This document shows positions 57,221 to 64,000 of a DNA stretch of 64,000 bases, piece after piece. Every line of letters starts with the position of its first letter. Position 1 is the first letter of the stretch. Where the stretch lies: the NCBI RefSeq assembly GCF_002099425.1, contig NW_018344160.1, positions 2,137,001 through 2,201,000 on the forward strand. The letters are read 5' to 3'. Both the position numbers and the translations under genes were made by a program. The stretch is from Phascolarctos cinereus (lineage: Eukaryota; Chordata; Mammalia; Diprotodontia; Phascolarctidae). Under the pieces are notes generated by a model, which was not told the DNA's origin, did not search any database, and saw only the letters and a list, made by a program, of their open reading frames with translations.

Positions 57221-58164
57221 CACAGGAGCTTTTACGCAGGAATATTTGTTTGAAAAGGTATAATTAGAAATATACAAACTGTAACACTGGCAAACCCTCC
57301 TACCACCTGAAAGCAAATTAGGTAAGATTTCTCTCCCTTCCCCTAGGGTTCTTTGGTACCCATGAGGGGATTTGGGGAATCTAGTCTTTCTGTCCCCACT
57401 ATGTTCCTAGCCTCCACTGGTGGTGTTCCCCCAAATGTAGAGGGTGTAGGTTCCTCTGAACCTCAGTTCCATTAAACACTAACAATTAAATCAATTTTTA
57501 CACAGAATTACTTACTTCAGAAGTTATACTCACAAATATACAACTTAATGTTCCCAACATGTGGGATATGTATTCCTCTTCACTCTCTCAACCACCTCAG
57601 CCTCTGGCGATTGAAAGGGGATTTGGTTTATAGCTTAACCAGGTTCCCACAGAGCACAGTCTCAGTTCCAATTCCAAAATCTCCCTCAGGCTCAAGTCTG
57701 AGGTACCCTGACTTCTCAGGACTTCCTTGCCAGGATAGATTGATGCATCATCCTACCTCCAAACCTGGCTCTGAGATTGACAAGGTTCCAACTCTGGTCC
57801 TTTGGGAATACTTCCAGCTTCTGAAATTGAGGACAAATAAAAGAGAACAGAAACCAACACCCCCACGTCCGTTTTTTGGAGCTAGGATAAAAGAGGGAGA
57901 GCAGAGGAAGGAATCCCTTTCATTCTCACTATTTCAATTTATGATATCCAAGCTGGGTACAACAGATGAGAGCTAAGTAAAACAGATACACTCTAGGCCC
58001 AACACATAGGTATTATCAAAAACTACATCAGAAAGAGGGTGGTGGAAAAAAGCACACCCAAAAAAGATTGGATGACAAAGTGAGTATAATCAAAATGTCC
58101 CCCAAGGGCATCTCCATGTTAGAACTGAATACCCAGAGAAGCCTAGGTTACATATACCTTATAT
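57221..58164. other. Unassigned sequence with a 142-codon plus-strand frame
   Basis: The frame 57548-57976 (MFPTCGICIPLHSLNHLSLW...) has no recognisable domain, and its composition (Pro, Ser and Leu rich) is unremarkable. A TATA-like GGATAAAAGAGG lies at 57885. LTR or other repeat origin is possible but unproven. Confidence 0.4.
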
Positions 58165-58285
58165 ATACACAGTCTTTGCATGTTGTCTCCCTCATTATAA
58201 TGTGAGGACAGCAACTTTGATTTTACTTCAGTGGTTAGTTCAGCACCTGGACTATAAGTAGTCAAAAATGCTTACCAACTGGTTT
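58165..58285 (+). mobile_element. L2 3' terminal fragment
   Basis: GTTGTCTCCCTCATTATAATG, then GTTCAGCACCTGGACTATAAG. Confidence 0.6.
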
Positions 58286-58324
58286 AAAATCATTACTATT
58301 ATTTCCATAATTTAAGTAGAGATG

Positions 58325-58775
58325 TTTAGTCAGAAGACAGTTTCCTCAAAGCCAGAAAAATCTGGGTTCAAGTTTTGACTCTACTCCATATTAGCTATTT
58401 GATTTTGGGCAAGTCATTTAACCTTAAAGTGCTCTAGGTCAGTGGTTCTCAAAATGTGGTCTGGCAATCCCTGGGGGTCTGCGAGACACTTTTTTACAAG
58501 GTCTGTGAAGTCGAAACTATTTTCATAATAATTCTAAGATGCTTTATTTCGAATATGGTAAATATTAAAAGATATAACCCACTTAAAAGTTCCTTGGGGA
58601 GAGGCTCTTCATAAATTTTGAACAGTATAAAGAGATCTTGAGGCCTAACAGTTTGAAAACCAAAGTTCTAAGTAAATCTCTAAGATAACACATTGCAGAA
58701 AAGGAAAAGACCTGCAATGGAATATGGAGGTTCCATACCTGGGAATTCACTGTACTACTGAATTCACAGATTTAA
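58325..58775 (+). mobile_element. Long marsupial SINE interrupted by a hAT MITE
   Basis: The 5' part (58325-58439) has TCTGGGTTCAAGTTTTGAC and TGGGCAAGTCATTTAACC. The 3' part (58666-58775) has CTCTAAGATAACACATTGCAG and CATACCTGGGAATTCAC. The 3' part continues the body of this SINE type, so the element was whole before the DNA transposon landed. Confidence 0.7.
58440..58665 (+). mobile_element. hAT-type MITE (Tip100/Arthur-like), non-autonomous
   Basis: 226 bp with terminal inverted repeats CAGTGGTTCTCAAA and TTTGAAAACCAAAG (the second decayed). The inner GGGGGTCTGCGAGACAC and AAACTATTTTCATAATAAT match the hAT-Tip100 end sequence family. Flanked by an 8-bp duplication CTCTAGGT (58432-58439) and TTCTAAGT (58666-58673), two changes. 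No transposase is encoded. Confidence 0.75.
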
Positions 58776-58841
58776 TCATCATCATCATTATCATCATCAC
58801 CATCATCATTATAATCATCATCATCGATGTTGTCATCATCA
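58774..58841. repeat. (ATC)n microsatellite
   Basis: ATC units, slightly interrupted, at the tail of the SINE. Confidence 0.95.
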
Positions 58842-59111
58842 GTATCAAGACTCATTACACAAATCATTCTTCTTATCTTGTTCAAAGCAATTTAGATAGA
58901 AATAGAAGTGAAGAATAATAAAACTATTTTGAAACAAATGAAAACCCATAATCACCTATAGCAGATTTTTTGTTATTTATTATCATTCTCTCATTATCAT
59001 CTTATTGTAACTACTACCATTATCATTATCTCATTTTCATCTTTTTAATGGGTTTCAGATAGAAACAGTACTGTAAAAAGTTATGACAAATGGAAAAATG
59101 AATAAATGAAT

Positions 59112-59240
59112 GAAAAAAAGCATTTGCTATAGTACTTACCATGTGCCAAATTACTGGTGACAAAAATACAAAAATCAAGAGTCTTTACTTTCAAGGAGTT
59201 TACATTGTGCCAAAGACAGACAACACATATAGAGAAGTAC
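59112..59240 (+). mobile_element. MIR-related CORE-SINE fragment
   Basis: AGCATTTGCTATAGTACTTACC, then CAAGGAGTTTACATTGTGCC; same family as 55220-55470, more decayed. Confidence 0.5.
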
Positions 59241-59511
59241 TAGCTAAGGAGAGAGATCTTGGTTTGGAAACTTACAGGTATGTTGAGTAGAGACAAAGGG
59301 GAAAAGGTTGATTGACTCTTTGTGAGAGCAAAAACAGAATTGACTTTGACTGTGGTTGCAGAACTGGAAAAGTGAGAGTGGGGCAAGGAAGTGAAGCAAA
59401 ACTTGGCTAGAACTGTTTCTATGTGTAGTGGACAAGCAAGGCCCCAGCACATGAATTCTGAGGATGAAAAGGGTTCTAGGCCTTGGAATCTGATGCCTAA
59501 TAAGGAGATCA

Positions 59512-59805
59512 GGACACACACAGGATAAAGGTAAAAGGCTGAAGTACAACATATGCTTCAGCTGCAGTTAAAAAAGTAGCAGTAGTAATCGTGATCTCAG
59601 ACAAAGAAAAAGCAAAAATAGCTCTTACTAAAAGATTTAAGGAAGGAAACGACATCCTGCGAAAAGGCACCACAGACAATGAAGTAATACCATTACTAAA
59701 CATATATGCACCACATAGTATAGCATTCAAATTCTTAGAGGAGAAGTTCAGGTACTTACAGGAAGAAATAAACAGCAAAACTATACTAGTGAGGGACTTC
59801 ATAGT
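59512..59805 (+). mobile_element. Orphan L1 ORF2 endonuclease fragment
   Basis: An open run at 59591-59805 encodes MISDKEKAKIALTKRF, then TTDNEVIPLLNIYAPHSI, FLEEKFRYLQEEINSKTILV and RDF where L1 has GDF. Both ends are cut. There is no 3'UTR or tail, so it was not inserted as an ordinary 5'-truncated copy in its present form. Confidence 0.8.
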
Positions 59806-59849
59806 AGATAGTGGGGTATGAAATAGTTCTACTGAGCTGTCTAGCTGCC

Positions 59850-59966
59850 TCTACATGTATACATACACGTATGCACACATACATATACATATATAATATG
59901 TACACATACATGTGTATGTGTATCACACATACATTTATAACATATACATGTATACACATGCATACA
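59850..59966. repeat. (CATA)n/(TACA)n microsatellite
   Basis: Imperfect CATACA/TATACA units with several ATGTAT palindromes. Confidence 0.9.
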
Positions 59967-60957
59967 TACTACCTCTTTTCTGTCTCTTTGTTTCCTTCTT
60001 TTTCAACTTGGGGTAAGGAGAAAGGAAAAATTTAATCTCTGTCTCCTCTCAGCTTTTTCTGGAGAGTCACAGTGCGTATTTACCACCAAGAGAAATGACA
60101 GACAGGCTCACAGTCTGAGGAACGGAAAGAAAGTAAGCTCCAGGTTCTCTCTCACATTTATGTTGCTTGCCATTCTCTGGTTAATGGTTACTGGTCTGTT
60201 TGTAGTGAATGACTAGTCCAATTAAAATAGTCTTTGCTTTCCTTTGATCTATTACTCAGTGATACTTCAATATCAAACAACCTCAAAAATTTCATATTCT
60301 TCCATCCCTAAACCCAACACAATCATTATGGCAAACTTGCTTTTCACTGGGATTATCTTAGTTCTTAGAAACTTATAAAATGGGTTAGATTCACCCAATG
60401 ACAAATATGTAGATAAGGTACTAGATTAAATAAATTATATCAATCTTGACATTCTTGATATAAAGAAAAACAGTAGAAGGAAGTTGAAGCTAAATGGACA
60501 AATATACATTAAAGAAAAGAGTTCATTGAGTTGCCTTTTTCATACACCCAAAGACTTCAAGAAACTTTATTTTATGGAACACTTGGTCATCAGATATTTT
60601 AATACTAATTAGAAATGTTTGCAAAAAGAAAATCAAGAAGATAATTCTAGTTTACATAATAATATTAGTTGCATTAGGGTGATGTGGTAAAGAAACTCTA
60701 TGAAGAACTTGATAAGACTCCCTAAAACAAAATAATACAATCTGACACTTGGCTACTTCAATACAAATATGGAAAAAATATAAAGTTAGGAAGAAATATA
60801 TTTGAAAAGTTGATCAGAAGAAAGAAAGGTAAGAGATTTACAGGTTATAGAGAAGACTCACAACTTAATCTTATGAAAGCTTTAGAAAAATAATTTTAGC
60901 TGCTGCACATGGTGAGCATCAAGAAATATCACAAAGAAAAAAAATTAAGCACATTTT
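59967..60957. other. Unassigned AT-rich sequence
   Basis: Nothing recognised. Confidence 0.5.
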
Positions 60958-60970
60958 AAATGGCAGGTGA

Positions 60971-61820
60971 AGATTTATTATTTTTATTAATTATTAATTA
61001 TTTATTAATTCATTTATTTTTAGTTTGAACATTCATTTCCACAAGAGTTTGAGTGCCAAATTTTCTCCCCATCTCTCCCCTTTGCCCACCCCCAGATGGC
61101 ATGCATTTGAATACCTCTTCCACCAATATGCCTTCCCTACTATCAAGCCCCCTTCTCTTATTCCTGTCCTTTTTTATTTTCCTGTAGGGCAGGATAGATT
61201 TCTATACCCCATTGCCTGTATATCTTATTTCCCAATTGCATGTAAAAACAATTTCTAACATTCATTTTTAAAACTTTGAGTTCCAAATTCTCTTTATTCC
61301 TTCATTGCCACCTACCCTCACTGAGAAGGCAAGCAATTTGATAAAGGTTATGTATATGTAGTCATGTAAAATACTTTCATAATAGTCATGTTGTGAAAAC
61401 TAACTATATTTTCCTCCATCTTATCCCATCCCCCATTTATTCTAGTCAGTCCTTTCACCTTGTCTCTCCTCAAAAGGGTTTACTTCCGATTAACCCTCCC
61501 TCAATTTGCCCTTCCTTCTATCATTCCCTCCTCTCTTATCCCCTTCCCCCCTATTTTCCTGTAGGGTAAGATGTATTTCCATATCCAAACGAGTGTGTAT
61601 GTTATTCCCTCCTCAATCTAAATCTGATAAGAGTAAGGTTCATTCATTCCCTCTCCCCTCTCCCTTCTTCTCCTCCAGGGTAAAAGTTTTTTCTTGCCTC
61701 TTTTATGCGAGATAATTTACACCATTCTACTCCCTTTCTCCTTCTCCTGGTACAATTCTCTCTTACCCTTTAATTTTATTTTTAGACATCATCCCTTCAT
61801 ATTCAACTCACCCTGTGCCC

Positions 61821-61855
<35 letters not shown>

Positions 61856-61950
61856 TCACTCCAACTACCCTAACACTGAGAAAGGTCTCATGAGTTACAA
61901 ATATCATCTTTCCATATAGGAATGTAAACAGTTTAACTTTAATAAGTCCC
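60971..61950 (-). mobile_element. 5'-truncated HAL1 with composite 3' tail, minus strand
   Basis: Reading on the minus strand: end of ORF1/spacer start near 61950, a (CA)n run, the purine module, L1 3' end at 61250-61420, second purine module at 61085-61210, second 3'-end-like segment, then an AT-rich tail. No ORF2. Flanked by AAATGGCAGGTGA (60958-60970) and AAAATGGTAGTGA (61951-61963), a probable decayed duplication. Confidence 0.8.
61826..61854. repeat. (TG)n microsatellite inside HAL1
   Basis: About 14 TG units. Confidence 0.95.
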
Positions 61951-62249
61951 AAAATGGTAGTGATGCCTGAGTTATCAGTCAGTACAAGGTCAAACCACAG
62001 AGATTCATGAGAGAGGAAAAGATGAAGACAAACTAAAAAAAGGGAAGAAATGAGAAAAATATGTGGAAAATAAGTAAAACATTAAACTCTGAATTATTTT
62101 TAAAAACTTATTGAAAATAAAAAATGAGAAAGAAATAGTAGAAATGAAATTGACAGTGACTACAATAATTTCATCTGGAAGTTTAACCAAGTATGATTTA
62201 TCGTCCAAACCAGGAGCCCAAAAGTGTATCTAAATCAGCAAACATGTAA

Positions 62250-62392
62250 CTTGTTTGTAAAATGAGGATAATAATACCATTCATCTCTCAAGGCTGTTAT
62301 GAGGATAAATGATGTAATATTTGTAAAGTGCTTACATGGTGCCTATAAACAGTAGGCACTATACAAATGTTTATTCTCTTCCACTCTTCTAT
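62250..62392 (+). mobile_element. MIR-like SINE, 3' half
   Basis: TTGTAAAATGAGGATAATAA, then GGCTGTTATGAGGATAAATG and TTGTAAAGTGCTTACATGG. Confidence 0.6.
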
Positions 62393-62934
62393 TCTCTAAT
62401 TTCCACAAAATCATTATGAAGGCCAGCTTCAAATTCTCAGTGAGACTATTAGTAATGAACAGACTTTTTCAAGTAATACTCAAAAATCAACCACATCATC
62501 ACCTCACAATTAACTAAAAGGTATAAAGAATATAAGATCCCATTATACTTACTGATTGTAAATTTCAGACAATCATTTCTTTGGATGGAACAAACCACCA
62601 TGCTGAGAATTTTTTATAACTATCTACCATTCACATGCCAAGGTTATTCAGGAAACCTCGGAGTTTCTAAAGTTTAAAGTATTTGCTACTATGATAGAGG
62701 AGATTCAGTGAAGAGCCCAGGTTAAAGCAAGAATTTCTTGTGAATGATGAGGTTCTTCAGATGCTCTTGTTTATAGCAGTCAGAAGTTACATGCATAAAT
62801 AAATATAAATAAAGATAAGTATTTTTAGGGGAAAGACAGTGTAATGACTTGGTGGATGTAAACATCTGGAATATTTAACTAACGAGAAATTTTGAAGACT
62901 AGCAATAAAGGATGGAATAAAGGGATTTACAGGA
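62393..62934. other. Unassigned sequence
   Basis: Nothing recognised. Confidence 0.5.
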
Positions 62935-63062
62935 AGGAAAAATGTGTTGGTCATACAGCAAGAACAAAGGATGATGGTAAAGTCGTAGTGCTCCACTGGC
63001 ACCTTTCTGATGTGAAGGAGAAAGTTAGCAACACTGCCAATAGATTTTGCCACAGCAATGAT
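62935..63062 (+). mobile_element. LINE ORF2 C-terminal fragment (RTE-like)
   Basis: Encodes EKCVGHTARTKDDGKVVVLH then WHLSDVKEK, resembling the GHxxRxxDxRW...LxWxPRDxK motif at the C-terminus of RTE-related LINE proteins. Only about 40 codons, so the call is tentative. Confidence 0.4.
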
Positions 63063-64000
63063 TGCTATATATACTGCTATGTATTAATCCAAATAATATT
63101 TTAACACTTTTTTTGTCATACAACATGGGATAATGCATTCATTTACAATTAGATTGTTATAGTGGATATCAGCAATTAAAAATCACTCTCTATGGGCATA
63201 ATTGGTCTTTTAGTTGATTCATGACATCAAATTTGATAAGGAATTTTTCAGATTGCTAGTATAAATATTTCCACCTACATTTCAAAATTATTTGAGATAT
63301 TGATAGTTTCATTTTCCATTTTGTTATTATATATACACTCTAGTATTTACATTAAGTAAAGATTTTTGGGAATCTCAGGTTCTCCAACTATTCCTCCTTT
63401 CAATTTTAGTCCATTTCATCACATCTAAGCTGAAAGAAGAAAATTTTGTTGTTTTTTTACATTTTTATTATGGCCTTACACAGGTCAATGGTACATTTTG
63501 GTGTGACATATAGCTAAGGATAAATAAACAGGAGTATGGTGCCCTTGCCTATATATTTGTTCAGTTTTAGTAATAGTGAAATGATGAACATAATGGAAAA
63601 TTTGCATTTTCAGTTTGTTTCATGAATTGTCATGGTTTAATTGTGTTCAATATTAATATCATCTGTACTTAAGCATTTCCATCTCGTTTTGTATCTATGT
63701 TTCTGCTTTCTTCCAAAATGTCTTGCCCTCTTATACTGCCCACAAAGAAAGAAGTATCACTATCTCTCTTATCTTCTGTTGAGGAGATACAATAGTTTCA
63801 AATAGGTTAAGCCTGCAAACTTCTACCATCATGGGAACAATTTCATCACATGGACTGTTAACTTAGTGGTACCAAAAGAAACCAACTGGCAAATTTTTAC
63901 AGTTCCTCCCAATCCTATACAATCTTTCTAGCTACCAAAGAGGTCTCAGGGTACAGAGAGTCTTTGCTGTACATCATACTGGCTGGAATTTAATTACTTT
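63063..64000. other. Unassigned AT-rich sequence
   Basis: Nothing recognised up to the right edge of the window. Confidence 0.5.

Noticed and set aside
58774-58841. Coding Ile-rich tract
   Set aside because: It is an ATC microsatellite at a SINE tail.

Overview
The window looks like AT-rich intergenic or intronic DNA from a marsupial. The evidence is the repeat content: several L1 and HAL1 subfamilies with purine-rich inter-ORF spacers, tRNA-type SINEs of the Mar1/WSINE kind, old MIR/CORE-SINEs, long CR1/L2-clade LINE copies, and an RTE-like LINE with a related short repeat. Which marsupial it is cannot be settled from the sequence alone. I found no intact host gene, tRNA, rRNA, CRISPR array, operon or bacterial feature. 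Every long reading frame is a retrotransposon piece, a microsatellite shadow, or too weak to call.

Layout. 1-3305: three L1/HAL1 derivatives in a row, all plus strand. 3306-8940: mostly unassigned, with an L2 (5085-6187), a SINE and a MIR-like SINE. 8941-15109: a nearly full-length L1 that has lost its reverse-transcriptase core and holds a SINE. 15360-17555: an L1 3' end, then an L2 RT segment. 17556-21690: unassigned DNA, a minus-strand Ty3/Gypsy-like pol fossil (19380-20128) and a minus-strand HAL1 3' end with a nested SINE. 21700-23825: L1 ORF2 split by an antisense L1 3' end. 23826-24897: the 3' end of a gammaretrovirus-like ERV whose LTR received a poly(A)-tailed retrocopy. 25440-29288: RTE-like LINE DNA, a 249-bp AAAG/AAAAG tract and a 339-bp local duplication. 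29289-32725: two L1 5' ends in series. 33330-40290: a stack of nested L1, HAL1 and SINE insertions. 40310-43560: L2 and MIR. 44214-48894: minus-strand L1 3' and 5' halves. 50165-53092: an L1 with 5'UTR monomers, ORF1 and almost no ORF2. 53105-64000: mainly old, thin repeats, a hAT MITE nested in a SINE, and a minus-strand HAL1 (60971-61950).

How the parts relate. The window is a record of L1-driven mobilisation. L1 machinery would have supplied the insertions of HAL1, SINEs, an LTR-derived transcript, and in one place apparently nothing but a poly(A) tail. The points most worth checking are the 339-bp duplication that joins an RTE 3' end to an L1 5' end inside the RTE endonuclease, the tail-only insertion, the HAL1 subfamily with a composite 3' end seen three times, and the repeated reuse of one ORF2 position as a junction at 36326-39832. 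I did not find a convincing new functional system.
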